A program made the position numbers and the translations under genes. Below are positions 24,483 to 36,808 of a stretch of 64,000 nucleotides of DNA, one piece after another. This stretch comes from Neocallimastix lanati (nom. inval.) (Eukaryota > Neocallimastigomycota > Neocallimastigomycetes > Neocallimastigales > Neocallimastigaceae): assembly GCA_016946835.1 (NCBI GenBank), contig JACVTC010000005.1, positions 1 through 64,000 on the forward strand, read 5' to 3'. Under the pieces are notes generated by a model that saw only the letters and a program-made list of their open reading frames with translations, made no database searches and was not told the DNA's origin. Position 1 is the stretch's first letter. The number at the start of each line of letters is the position of its first letter.

Positions 24483-24832
24483 GGGTGTGGGGCATTTCGC
24501 CAAATTGCATTTCGCCAGATTGCATTTCGCCAATTTTTTTGAAAGCATGTGGCGTATTAAAAAAATGTGGCATTTCGCCAAATTGAAAATTATTAAATAA
24601 ACAAATAAATCAATAAATAAAATTAAATATTATTAATATTGCATAAAAACAATTTTAAAAAAAATATATTTTGAATTAATATTTATTTATTTATTCATTT
24701 ATTTATATCAATACTCTACTTGTCGAAATGCAACCTGACGAAAAGCAACTTGGGGAAATGCAACTTGGGGAATTGCAACATTTTAATACTACGCCACTTG
24801 GCGAAATGCAACATGGCGAAATGCAACTCTCC
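24483..24832. mobile_element. 350-bp MITE of the MULE family, 10-bp target duplication
   Basis: The left end starts GGGTGTGGGGCATTTCGCC and the right end is GGCGAAATGCAACTCTCC, imperfect inverted repeats of each other. AGCAATAATT flanks it on both sides (24473-24482 and 24833-24842), a 10-bp target duplication. Inside each end GCATTTCGCCA-like motifs are repeated several times, pointing inwards. It has no coding capacity. The ends match those of the MULE at 26700-29048 (GGGAGTATTGCATTTCG), so it is probably mobilised by such a transposase. Confidence 0.85.
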
Positions 24833-25098
24833 AGCAATAATTATTTCAAACTTTAACATTATTTATTTATTTTTTCATAAATAAATTATGTAAATATTTT
24901 TTTTTAATAAAAACAAACATTTAATAAAAAAAAAATAGATATTATTTGTCCAATAAGAAAACAATAATATTTTAAATAGTAATATAAAATAAAAGTAATA
25001 TTCAAAATAAGATACATAAATAAATTCAGAAAAATGTCAAAATACAATGAAATCTCACCTCCATATTATAAGATTCCTGTTTATAAAAATTCTTATTA

Positions 25099-25212
25099 CG
25101 GATTAGGGTTTGAATTAACGATCTGAAAGAAATTATAGTTTTCTCCTTCAGAAGCATTGCCCCTCCTGGCCTTTAATTCATTATATATAGGAACTGAGTC
25201 ATACCCTTTTTT
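25099..25212 (-). pseudogene. Short coding-like remnant, unknown
   Basis: A 38-codon minus-strand frame between stops reads GYDSVPIYNELKARRGNASE and then GENYNFFQIVNSNPNP, with mixed codons unlike the local A/T noise. An acceptor-like run of A then AG lies just upstream. The opposite strand at 25034-25123 also has a Met-started frame (MSKYNEISPPYYKIPVYKNS...). I recognise neither. One is likely the shadow of a decayed gene. Confidence 0.25.
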
Positions 25213-25219
25213 TTAGGTC

Positions 25220-25847
25220 CAAAAAATGTAAAGTATGTATCTTTATTTTCAAATTTATGTTGTTAACATATAATTCTTTATGAAGTGTAAACACTTACAC
25301 ACACTTCTTAATAATTTGTAACCATAGATTTTCAACAACAAAAATAAAAAATATATATATAGATATATAAATTAACAATAAATAAACAATTATTAACTAA
25401 TTACATGATTAAATTATAAAAATATCATTAATTTTATATTTAAATTTATTAATTCATAAATATATATTTTTTCAATAATTTTTTTATTTTTTAAAAAAAA
25501 TTGTATTACAATATTGTTGAAGTTATTTGATTAAAAAATTTAAAATATTTCTAAATAAAAAATAAATTTGATTAACTTAATATATATATTTTTTTTTATA
25601 TTAGAAAAAAACTTTAATATATTAATATTTGATATTATAAATTATGTTTAAATTTTTTTCATCTTATTTTTTTTATATTAAAATATAAAATATTTTAAAA
25701 TTTAATAAAACAAAACAGCAGATTTAATATAATAAATAAATAGACTTGAAATTATACTAAATATTATAATATACAAATCAACAAAAATATACTAAAAAAA
25801 TATTATTCTATTGTTCTTTATATTTCGATTTTTGTTCATATGTATTA

Positions 25848-25919
<72 letters not shown>

Positions 25920-26690
25920 TTACTTTATTATATTAAATCTGTATTTTAATTATATTAATATTCTACAATTTATTTTATTCAATATGTATTTTACATATAT
26001 ATCTAATTTATCTTATATTTTATTTTATTCAATCTGTACTTTAATTATATTCATTAGAAATAATAAAAGAAAATGAGAGAAAAATGAAAGTAATGCCAAT
26101 AAAAAGGTTCAAATCTTTTATTATAAATGATATAATGGATAAAATGACAAACTATTTAGTTAAAGGATATTATTATTTATAGCAACAATCGCGTTGATAC
26201 CAAACGAAAAATTAGGAATTATAGATACAAAAGAAAATAAAATTTTAAAAATTATTATTTATATTAATTAGACCTTATATTTTCTTTTATAAAAAAAATA
26301 TATATATATATAGTTTAATTTTTAGCAAGGGCATTTCTGATATAAAACAAATATGTGTAGTAACATATTTGTATATTTAATAATAATTATTAAATATTAA
26401 ATTTATATCTTTTTGATAATAATTATTTTATTTTATTTTATTTCAATATATATTATTATAATTATAATAATTATAATACTTTAATTCATGTAAAATTAAT
26501 ATAGTTCTATATATTAGAATATATAATTAATATATAACCTATTTCTTATAAATAGATTAGATTATTTATATTAGAAATAGAGAACTCTCTTGTAAATTTT
26601 TAGGAATTAGAATTAATATTTTAATTGTACGAATATTATAATTTTATTAATAAAATTTACTAAACTACCATTATTTAAAACCCACTGCTT
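25220..26690. other. AT-rich intergenic DNA with (ATT)n microsatellite
   Basis: Contains an (ATT)n run at about 25847-25920 and TTTTA-type repeats. No gene was seen. Confidence 0.6.
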
Positions 26691-27116
26691 ATAAATTATG
26701 GGAGTATTGCATTTCGACATAATTTATGTATAATCATTTATTCATGTATTACAATGTGGCTTGTAAAAATAAATGAATAGGATAGGGTTAAATTTTTTTT
26801 TTTTTTTTTTATTTTATAACATTTATAGTAAAAAAAAAAAAAAAATAAATAATAAAGTAAAATAAAAATAATAAAAAAAAATAATAAAAAAAAAATAATA
26901 ATAAAATAAAATAAAAAATAAAAAAAAAAAAAAGAATAAAAATATAAGATAAAAAATATAGATTAAAACAAAAAATTTAAAAAATAAAACTTTTAATTTA
27001 AAATAAAATAAAATAAAAAAAAAAAAAAAAAAGAATGAAAATATAAGATAAAAAAAAATAGATTAAAACAAAAAAAATTAAAAAATAAAACTTTTAATTT
27101 AATATATTTATAATAA

Positions 27117-28540
27117 ATGGATGATCAATTAGAAATAAGTGAAACTAATAAAGAAAAAAACCAAATAATTGTAAACAAAAAATATAAATTTAATTTATGG
27201 TATATAACGAATAATACAAAAGTATTTAAATGTACTGAATATAAAATTGTTAAAAAATGTAAATCATACATTATTCTAAATGATAATAATAAAGTAATAA
27301 AATATGAAAACAAACATACTCATCCAGGAAAAGAATATGATGCATCTGTATCAATAGTAAAACATAAAATGAAAAATGAAATTGGAAAAACCTCAATCCC
27401 ATTTGATATAAATCCAATACATATATATAATGAAATATCTGAAGAAATTGGATTGATATGCCCTGAATATAATTCAATTAAATCTCAAATATCAAGATAT
27501 ATAAAAAAACAACTACCTCCTGATATATCAAAATTTAATAAAATTCCAGATGAATCTGAATATTATATAAACGAAAGAGATGAAAATTTTATGATATTCA
27601 AAAATTCTAATATTATAATTTTTCAATCACCATTCCAAACAGAATTGTTTATTAAATACAACGAAAATATGTTTGCTGATGGTACATTTTATATTGCACC
27701 AATATTTAGTTATCAAGTGTTTATAACAAGAGTATATGCTCCAGAAATAAATAGTTTTTACACTACATCATTATCTATATTAAATAATAAAGAACAAGCA
27801 ACCTATGAATTGTTATTTGAAGAATTAAAAAAGAATGCAAGTAAATATAATAATAATATTATAGTTACACCAAAAATTTTGCATTGTAATTTTGAAAAAG
27901 GTATATCCAATGCTGCCATTAAAATATTTCATAATATTACTATTAAATATTGTGTATGGCATTATAAAAGATCGTTAGAAGTTCAAAAAAACAGATTATG
28001 TTATAATGAAGTTGAAAGTAATCATAAAATTTATTTGTTTTATAAAGCTATTACAAATTTTCCTTTTATAAATCCTGAATATATATTTGATATTTATAAT
28101 TATATTAAAATTATATGTCAAATATATAATTATTTCCATTTTTTAAATTTTTTGGAATATTTTAATAAGACTTATTTATATAAATATGATATTCAATATT
28201 GGAATTATTATAACGATATAAACCACATAACAAATAATGCTTCAGAATCTTTTAACAATTACTTAAATAAAATTGTTTTACAAAAAACCTTCTTTCTATG
28301 AATTGATTTATCATTTAAAAAGAGAAGAATCTTTATCTTACAATAATTACAAAAGGAAAATTGAAGGAGTTTGGAAAAAAAAAAGAAGAATATTAGCAAA
28401 AACTGATGAAATCAATGATTTAATTAAAAAATACAAAAAAAAAGGAAAAAAGGAATCCGAATTAATTGAAAAAAAAATGTGATAAAAATGATATCATTGA
28501 TTTATGGTATAAATGTTTATTAGAATTAAACAAGCTCTAA
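27117..28540 (+). pseudogene. MULE transposase with FLYWCH-like N-terminus, frameshifted
   Basis: The first 394 codons run intact from ATG at 27117. Residues about 25-65 (KFNLWYITNN...KCTEYK...HTHPG) resemble a FLYWCH/WRKY-GCM zinc-binding domain. The MULE DDE domain follows: FADGTFYIAP carries the first Asp, and the segment ILHCNFEKGISNAA is where families normally have Asp-Phe-Glu; here it is Asn, while the second copy in this window keeps CDFEQG. The C-terminal ASESFNNYLN motif is present. The frame breaks near 28270-28300 and continues in another frame (FYELIYHLKREESLSYNNY). It breaks again at an A-run near 28475, with the end ...LWYKCLLELNKL at 28540. Two breaks plus the Asn make it probably inactive. 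Confidence 0.85.
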
Positions 28541-28574
28541 ATTTATAAATAATAATAATTAACTAGAATATATA

Positions 28575-28705
28575 TAGTTTAAATTATATTAATATCAACA
28601 TCAATATATTTTATTAATATCAATATCATTATATTTTATTAATATCAATATCATTATATTTCATTAATATCAATATCTTTATATTTTATTAATATCAATA
28701 TCAAT
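28575..28705. repeat. 25-bp tandem repeat, about five copies
   Basis: Units of ATTAATATCAATATCATTAT plus TATTT repeat five times with a few changes, between the transposase end and the right terminal repeat of the MULE. Confidence 0.8.
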
Positions 28706-29125
28706 ATTTAAATTTTATTAATAATAAATATTTAATATTAAAATAAATTTTATTTTATTATTTAATTAACCTAATAATAAAATATTAAATATTTAATAAT
28801 AAAATATAATAATAAAATGAAAATTAATTAAATAATTGAAAATAAATAAAATAAAATAAAATTCTTAACAGAAAACTTATTTATTCTTTTATTTATTATT
28901 TTTTTTTAGTTTTTATTTTATTTTTTTAATGCTAAATTACAATAAATAAAAATATACGTTGAAAGTTGTGGCGTATTACATAATTTATACGCATTGTACA
29001 AATATTTATGCTGATTATACATAAATTATGTCGAAATGCTTCACATCCATAAATTATTGCATATAAAAGTCCCGCATATCACATTTTATATCACATTACT
29101 AAAGTAAAAATTATTATAATGTACT

Positions 29126-30513
29126 TTAACCAATAGCAATTTCTTTAAGAAGTCCTATTTTATCCAAATTTGCTGGATAATAAATTTGATTTGCATTTTT
29201 AAATATAAGTTCTAAATCAATTTTATTATAAGATTTTGTGGTTTTAGGTATAATATAATTGAAGTGATTTTTATATTTATTATAGGCAACCTTTGAAATA
29301 TTAAAAGTTGATCTTATAATATCTTTTTTTGGTTTGGACATAATTGAAGTAATTTCTTTGTCTCCTGTCCTTACCGCATACATAGAAGGAGTAAAACCTT
29401 CTTTATTTTTAAGATTATAATTTGCTTTTTTAGAACAAATCAAATTAATTAAATATTTATCGCCTATAGTAATAGCATAATGAAGTGCGGTATTACCTAA
29501 ATTATCTTGTTGATTTACATTAATAATATGATATTTAAGTAATAATTTAACACAGTCAACACATCCAACTTCAGTAGCAATAATTAATGCATTTTCGTTG
29601 TTATTGTTCAATTCATTAATTTTATTTTTCATTATTTTCATATTTAATAATTGATCTAAAATGTTTGCTTGTGAAATAGCACAAAGCATAATTAAATTAT
29701 TACTATTTTCAAAGTCTTTATAATTATAATCAAAGTTTAAATTATTTATTAAATTTAAAAGTAATACTTGATTGTTTAATTTAATTAATAAAGAAGTTGC
29801 ATTTTCCTGAAATTTGTTTTTAATGCAAAAATCAATATTTTTAATTTTTTTTACAATATTTATTATCTCAGAAGGTAAAAAAAAAGAATTAAGTAAGAGT
29901 AAAGCCATAAAAGCTGTATTTTCATCTTCATCAACAATAATATTGAAATTACAATTAAATTGATTTAAAATATTTATTATATATTTAGCATCATTAACTG
30001 AAATTTTTTTTGAATTTATTTTATCAATTATAATAGAAAGAACGGATTCATTATTTTTATTTTTTAAATTTACATTTGCGCCATTTCTTATTAAAAGTTC
30101 CATTTCGTTTATTTTCCCATTTAATGCTAAATACATACATGATGTTCTGTCATGGTTTCATCAGTCAAATCAACATTTATATTCATTGATAAAAGCCAAT
30201 TTATTAATTTGACATTTGTTTCTTCTTCATTTTTACATACTTTAATTAAAATATCACTAGATTTAAATTCGTTATATACATCTTTTAATTCACTCTGCTT
30301 TAAAACTTTTTCAAAAAAAGCAAAGTTTAATTTAGATTGAATAATGATATTATTAATTTTATCGACAAAAGACTTCAATAAATCTTTATTGTGATAAGTA
30401 TCAATGATAAAAGATTTATTTTTTTCAATAATTTCAATACATTTTTCATCATTTTTGTTTAAACAATCCAAAAATGATGTTTCAAAATTTTCAATTGTTT
30501 TATTATTATTCAT
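29126..30513 (-). pseudogene. Ankyrin-repeat protein gene with one frame break
   Basis: An N-terminal part (30513 to about 30130, starting MNNNKTIENFETSFLDCLNK) and a C-terminal part (about 30136 to 29126) overlap by a few bases in different frames. Together they span about 460 residues. The C-terminal part has clear ankyrin units: LIRNGANVNLKNKNNESVL, NALIIATEVGCVDCVKLLLK, NTALHYAITIGDKYLINLIC and GFTPSMYAVRTGD. The N-terminal part is helical and looks like degenerate repeats. The switch occurs at ...TMTEHH with no usable intron, so a single-base frameshift or sequencing error is likely. Ankyrin proteins are abundant in anaerobic fungi; the partner is unknown. The 3' end lies 77 bp from the right end of the MULE. 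Confidence 0.8.
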
Positions 30514-30754
30514 TTTTTTTTCTTTATTTTTATTTTATTTTATTTTATTTTATTTTTTTTTCGAAAAAAAAAAAATTTTAGGCAAAAATTGTTATTTATA
30601 TATAAAAATATTATAGAATTAATTAAATGTTAAAAAAATTTTATAAATTCGTATTTATATATTTAAATAAATTATTCAGATGTAATAATTTTTTTTATTA
30701 AATTATTAAACATTTTAAATATTTAAAACTATTTAAAATATTATTTATTTTAAA

Positions 30755-30925
30755 TATTATTTATTTATTTATTTATTTATTTATTATTTATTATTTATTA
30801 TTTATTATTTATTATTTATTTATTTATTATTTATTTATTATTTATTATTTATTATATATTATTTATTTATTTATTTATTTATTTATTATTTATTATTTAT
30901 TATTTATTATTTATTATTCAATTAT
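30755..30925. repeat. (TTTA)n / (TTATTTA)n simple repeat
   Basis: Continuous ATTT/ATTATTT repeats fill this stretch inside the terminal-inverted-repeat element. Confidence 0.85.
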
Positions 30926-31465
30926 TTATTTTATTTATTCTATAGAAATATCTAAACTAAATCCATTGATTCTAATCGAAATTTATTGATTCTAATCGAA
31001 ATATCCAAACTTAAATTGAATATTAATTTTTAATTTTTATTCGTTATTAATTCTTTAATCATTAAATATAAAACTTTTTTTTTTTCACATACCAGTCAAT
31101 AAAGTTTTGAACCGTCCTCCTCCTTTTTTTTTTTTTTTTCTATAAGTCTGCCTTTCCTCCCTCTTCTATTATGAATTAAAATAAAAGTAAAATGGTTAAA
31201 AGTTAAATGCTTAAAATTTATTACCTTTAAATATTTATTATTTGTACTTCTAATAATAATAATAATAATTTAAAAAAGTAATATATCTTTAAAAAACTAA
31301 TTCATTATATTTTAATCATTTTTATTATTGCTTCAGGTCCTATTCATTTATTGAATTATTAATACTAATTATATTTTGATAATTTCTAACCCAATATTTT
31401 AAATTTTTCTTGGATCTTGGTAAATTTTTTTTTTTTCATTGTAAGTTTTAATACTATTTGCCCTT

Positions 31466-31503
<38 letters not shown>

Positions 31504-31639
31504 AATTATTTTGACTACTATTATTATTTTGTGCAAAAATAATTTTGATTCAACGCTATATATTTTCTTGAGCTACTTTTTTTTTTTTCTATCTTTCAAA
31601 TGTTTTAATATTTGAGCAGTTATAATTATATTTATTTAT

Positions 31640-31725
31640 GAGTCAAATTGAGACTCTTAATCTGTTGTTTTTTCGTAGTAGTTTATTAAATTATATTATA
31701 TTTTTGAGAAGAATATTTCTTATAT
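31640..31725 (-). mobile_element. Copia LTR end plus primer-binding region scrap
   Basis: GAGACTCTTAATC precedes TGTTGTTTTTTCGTAG; on the minus strand this is an LTR end in ACA followed by GATTAAGAGTCTCA. The same junction is seen at the 5' LTR of the element at 49259-54891. The LTR part matches, inverted, the sequence near 34235-34285. A fossil fragment. Confidence 0.6.
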
Positions 31726-31919
31726 TATTACATTATTAAATCGAAAAAATGTGACTTTTAGAATCAATAAATTTAGTTTGAGTATTTCGATAGAATCAAT
31801 CAATCAATCAATCAATCATTCAATAAATAAATATAAAATATTATTTTTTTTTCATATTTAAATAGTTTTAAATATTTAAAATGTTTAATAATTTAATAAA
31901 AAAAAATTATTAAATGGCT

Positions 31920-34285
31920 GATGTCTTCAATGCATTTCTTTCGCTGTACAACATCATTAAAAAAAATGTTTTCAATAAAAAAAAATATCAAACACTTGAG
32001 AACAGATAATGGATCAGAATTTTCAAATTTAAAAATGTTTGATTTCTGCTAAAAGTAATGGCATAGTTCATGAATTCTCTGTTCCTTATGAATCCCTCAA
32101 CAAAAACAAAAATTGTAGAATTGAACGTTTGCATGGTTCATTACTTCCAAATACATGCTAGAGCAATGCTAGAAAGAAAGATACCTAATGCAATAAAGTT
32201 TTTTGGGAAGATGCTATCAACACAGATAACTATATACATAACAGAAATAATAATTCAAAAAAAAAAAAAAAAAATTTTATGAAGAAGAATTTGATGAAAA
32301 CTTTTAAGAAGTTCAAGGTTAGTAATTACTTTAATTAAGTTGCATTGAGTAGTGAGGGATGAGGACCACCCAAAAACTTATAAAGATATTTTTAAATAGA
32401 CCAGACAAATTAAAATGGTCAAAAAGCGGTTGAAAATGAGTTATTCAATATGAAAAATAAAAAAAAAAAAAAAGTTTATAAATTTGTTTAAAGAAGTACC
32501 AAAAGGCAAGAATATAATTTCAGTTAAATAGGTTTTCACTTTCACTTATAAAAAGAAATGATGTTGGAACTATTATTAAGTATAATGTAAGACTTGTCGT
32601 CCTGTGGCTTTTACACAAATATACGGTGTCGACTATATTGAAACATTTTTCACCCACATTAAAACAAAACTCACTATGAATTATTATCTCTATTGCAAAC
32701 TTATTATGATTTCAACATTTATCAAATTGACATCAAGATTGTATATTTAAATGCAGATTTAGAAGAAGAATTATATAGGGAAATATATGAAAGAAGTGAG
32801 GATTATGGAAAGATAGTTTTTTGGAAATTGGAAAAGGTAATTTATGGATTGAAATGGATTGAACAAAGCAGTCAAAATATAGAACAACAAATTAAATGAT
32901 GTATTAATAGATTTAGGTTCTGAAAGATCATTTAGTAAACCATACATATACAAAATAAAAAAAAAAAAAAAAAAAAAAAGGATGAAAATAATAACATTAA
33001 TTGTATAATTTGCTATTTACGTAGATGATATATTAAGAGCATGTAAGAAAAATAATATTAATGAGATAAAATCTGAAATTAAAAAAACAATTTGATTTAA
33101 GTGATTTAGGAATGATGGATTACATAATAGGAATTAAATTTTATTAAATGCCAAGATGGTTATATCATCCATCAACTACAATATTTAAATGAGATTTTAG
33201 AGAGATTTGAAGATAGAAAAATATCATGAGGTAACCAATATGATGCATATTGAAGATAAAAAAAAAAATTGAGAGAAAGAAAATTTAATAAACCAATATA
33301 TATGCAGGCAGTGGGTTGTTTGCTGTATTTAGCTATTGGAATTAGACCAGATATAATGTAGGTTACAGGTAAAACGTCTAGAGAAGAATCAGGATCCAAG
33401 ATATGAGGATTGGATGTTTGTATTAAAAAAAAAAATTTAGATATCTGAAAGGTACTAAATATTATGGATTAAAAATTAATAAAGATATTACCTTAAGAGT
33501 AGATATCGAATGCTGATCTAGGGAATGATAGTAAAACAAAGAGATCCACAACTGGTTTTATAATTTTATGGGTTCCGCTCCAATATCCTGGTATTCAAAA
33601 TTATAGCACACTGTAGCTATATCAACAGCAAAGAGCTAGTACTCTAGGTTAAATGAATGTGCTTTAAAAAGTATGTGGTTAAGAAAATTTATTAAATGAA
33701 TTAGAAATAAAAGTAAACTGTATAACTATAGATGTTGACAACAAAGCTGCTATCTATAATAGCAAAAATGAAACAATAAATCCAAAATCAAAACATAATG
33801 ATTTAAGATTTCATAAATTAAGAGAATTAATAAAAGAAAAAAAAAAAAAAAAAAAAAAAAAAGGATATAAAAAAATATTAAATCACATTATAATCTTGCA
33901 GATGATTTCATGAAATATTTGAATGAACCTCTAATAAAAAAAGGTTTAAAAATGCCTTGTTATTTGAAATAAGAGACATTAAACTTATGGGGGAATGTCA
34001 GAAATACAAGTTTAATATTATTTAATAAATTAATAAATAAAAAATACATAAAATAAACTTTATTATAAATAGTATTTAGTATAAGATGTATGTAGTATAA
34101 TATAATCAATGATCTAGTATACACGTAGTCGTGGCGCATAAAATATTGCATGTTGTTACATATAATAAATATATGTAAAATATTATGTGTATGTAATATA
34201 AAATAATTTAATAATATAATAATTTTAAAAATGATCTTCTCAAAAATTTAATATAATTAAATAAACTACTATTAAGAACAATAAT
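31920..34285 (+). mobile_element. Decayed Ty1/Copia fragment (integrase to 3' LTR)
   Basis: Plus-strand fossil. Recognisable in order: the end of the integrase core (about 31920-32280), reverse transcriptase with the YVDDIL motif (about 32400-33350), RNase H (about 33470-33950), a polypurine tract TGGGGGAA and a 3' LTR starting TGTCAG at 33996 and ending near 34283. There are many breaks throughout, and the 5' half is missing. It is clearly older than the copy at 49259. Confidence 0.8.
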
Positions 34286-34380
34286 TATTCCTTAATTATA
34301 TAATATATTAAAAATATAATTAAATAAACTACTATTAAAAACAATAATTATTCCTTAATTATATAATATATTAAGAATAT
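34262..34380. repeat. Tandem duplication of about 57 bp
   Basis: AATTAAATAAACTACTATTA followed by A/GAACAATAATTATTCC occurs twice in direct orientation at the end of the LTR. Confidence 0.75.
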
Positions 34381-34569
34381 AATATAATTTTATAAATATT
34401 TAAAATTACTCCTTTTAATATTATTATAATAATAAAGTAAAATAAAAAAATTATTTATTTTACCTTTAATTTTCAAATTGTTAATATTTAATTTTATTAA
34501 GGTTAATCCCTTTTATTACATTTTATTTATTTATTATATTTATTTTATTTTAGTATATTTATAAAGTAA

Positions 34570-34677
34570 TTAATAATAATAATAATAATAATAATAATTA
34601 TAATAATATAATAATAATAATATAATAATAATAATAATAATTATAATAATATAATAATAATAATAATAATTATAATA

Positions 34678-34714
<37 letters not shown>

Positions 34715-34724
34715 TATAATAATA

Positions 34725-34755
<31 letters not shown>

Positions 34756-34796
34756 TATAATAATAATAATTATAATAATAATAATAATAATAAAAT
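34570..34796. repeat. (AAT)n microsatellite with regular TATAAT interruptions
   Basis: About 225 bp of AAT/ATA repeats, interrupted at intervals by ATTATAAT. Confidence 0.9.
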
Positions 34797-36526
34797 GAAA
34801 TTTGGTATTTATCAAAAAATTATAAAAAAAAATTTTTTTTATATTAGTTCCGTAAAATTTTAAAAAAAATTTCTTTTTATTTGTATATCGAAATTCGTTA
34901 TTAAATAATTATTAGTTAGGGCATTTTTATAATATTTTATTTTTATTTTTATTTTTATTTTTATTTTTATTTTTTTTAACTTAGATGAAAGATTAACAAT
35001 TCATATTATATTTTAACGAGATCTCTTATATGATGATATTTTATATCAATATGTTTTGATTTCGCATTAATAGAATGATTCTGACAATTATATATTGTTG
35101 CCTTATTATCAACATTTATTATTACATAGTTAAGATTGATATTTAGCTCATTTAAAAGGTTCATATATCAAAAACTATGCTTAGCGCATTCGCTTACGCT
35201 ATAGTATTCTGATTCTGCCGTTGAAGTTGCAACACAATGTTGTAATTTGGAATACCAGCTAGTAGGTGCATCTTCCATCATCATCAGAAAACCGGAGGTT
35301 GATTTTCTTGTATTAATGTCTCCAGCATAATCGGCGTCCACAAATATTTTTAATGAGCTATTCTTTGAGAATTTAATTCCATAATTTTCAGTACCCTTTA
35401 GGTATTTGAAAATCTTTTCTACGTTAAACCAGTCCTCCAAAGTAGGATTTTTGCTTTTTCTTGCTGCTTGATTTACTGAAAATAATATGTCTGGTCTTGT
35501 ACAAATTGCAAGGTATAGGAGGTTCCCGATGGCACTTCTGTAAAAGGTTTCATTAAATTTTTTGTTTCTTAATTCCTTATTTTCCGATGGCTTCATATTT
35601 CTTACAGGTGCGCAATTAGTCAGTCTAAACTTATTTAGTAATTCTCTTAAATATTCTCTTTGATGTATAATATAGCCATCACTTTGTCTTTCGAATTTTA
35701 TCCCAATGACGAAATCTACTTCACTTATATATTTAATGTTATAATTCATTTTAATTCGTTCCTTAATATTTATTATTACATTCTCCTTGCCTATTAAAAG
35801 TATATCATCAACATATACCGTAATAATACATACTATTTCCTTCAATTTATTTTCCTTCACATAGATACAAGGTTCACTATTTAATCTTCTAAATTTCATT
35901 TCTAATAGTGTAGAGTCCAATTTTTCGTTCCATTCCCTGCCGGCTTGCTTTAAACCATATAAAGCTTTGTTTAATTTAAAATAAACTTTGTTGTATAATG
36001 GGTGACCTTGAGGTGGCCTCATATAAATGTCTTCGCTCAAGTCGGCATTTAGGTATGCTGCATTAATATCTAATTGAAAAATTTTTAAGTTTTTCTGTAC
36101 TGCGATTGCTATAATTATTCTCAGTGAATCATGTTTTAAAGTAGGCGAGAAGGTAAGTAAGTAGTCTATGCCAAACTTTTGTGTGAATCCCCTTGCGACT
36201 AAACGTGCTTTGTGTACAAGGATATTTCCGTTGAAATCCCGCTTATATTTGAAAACCCATTTACAGGAAACTATGTTTACTCCCTTTGGAATGGATTTTA
36301 TTGGTTTGAACACGTTAAGTTGTTCCATATTTTCTAGTTCTTTGTTATCGGCATCCAACCATTCATCCTTATCTGGTAGATTGAATATATCATAAAAATC
36401 TTTTGGTTCTTTTAAGTTTGTATTATTGTGAGTTTTTGGTGTAGATGATTTGTGATTTGTTAGTTTTGGTCTTTTGTCATTTATTGAATTGTTGTATATT
36501 GCATTTATTACTTCGTTATTTTTATT

Positions 36527-36808
36527 GATATTATTATTATTAATGTTATTGTTATTGTTAATGTTATTATTATTATTAATGTTATTGTTATTGTTAATGT
36601 TATTATTATTATTAATGTTATTGTTATTGTTATTGTTATTGTTATTGTTATTGTTATTGTTATTGTTATTGTTATTGTTATTGTTATTGTTATTGTTATT
36701 GTTATTGTTATTGTTATTGTTATTGTTATTGTTATTGTTATTGTTATTGTTATTGTTATTGTTATTGTTATTGTTATTGTTATTGTTGTTGTTATTGTTA
36801 TTATTAAA
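36527..36808. repeat. Poly-Asn-coding AAC/AAT repeat inside the Copia element
   Basis: About 90 Asn/Ile codons in a row on the minus strand, with alternating AAC and AAT. The near-perfect 6-bp period shows recent slippage expansion. Confidence 0.9.

Larger units (their letters stand above)
26700..29048 (+). mobile_element. MULE (Mutator-like) DNA transposon with terminal inverted repeats
   Basis: The left end, GGGAGTATTGCATTTCGAC, and the right end, whose complement reads GGATGTGAAGCATTTCGAC, form inverted repeats that continue through ATAATTTATGTATAATCA, about 45 bp in all. ATAAATTAT occurs immediately outside both ends (26691-26699 and 29049-29057), a 9-bp target duplication as expected for MULEs. 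The 2.35-kb element carries one transposase gene on the plus strand. The right side also holds a 25-bp tandem repeat. The right end falls just beyond the 3' end of the ankyrin gene. Confidence 0.9.
30683..31912. mobile_element. Element with 55-bp terminal inverted repeats, no transposase
   Basis: 30683-30737 is the reverse complement of 31857-31912 apart from one T-run length difference. Weaker inverted similarity continues inside: motifs TTGATTCTAATCGAAAT near 30966-31003 face ATTTCGATAGAATCAAT near 31784-31800. The interior is (TTTA)n, poly-T and a scrap of LTR/leader from a Copia element near 31640-31720. No convincing target duplication was seen. It is probably a non-autonomous DNA transposon that received, or grew around, an LTR fragment. 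Confidence 0.65.
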
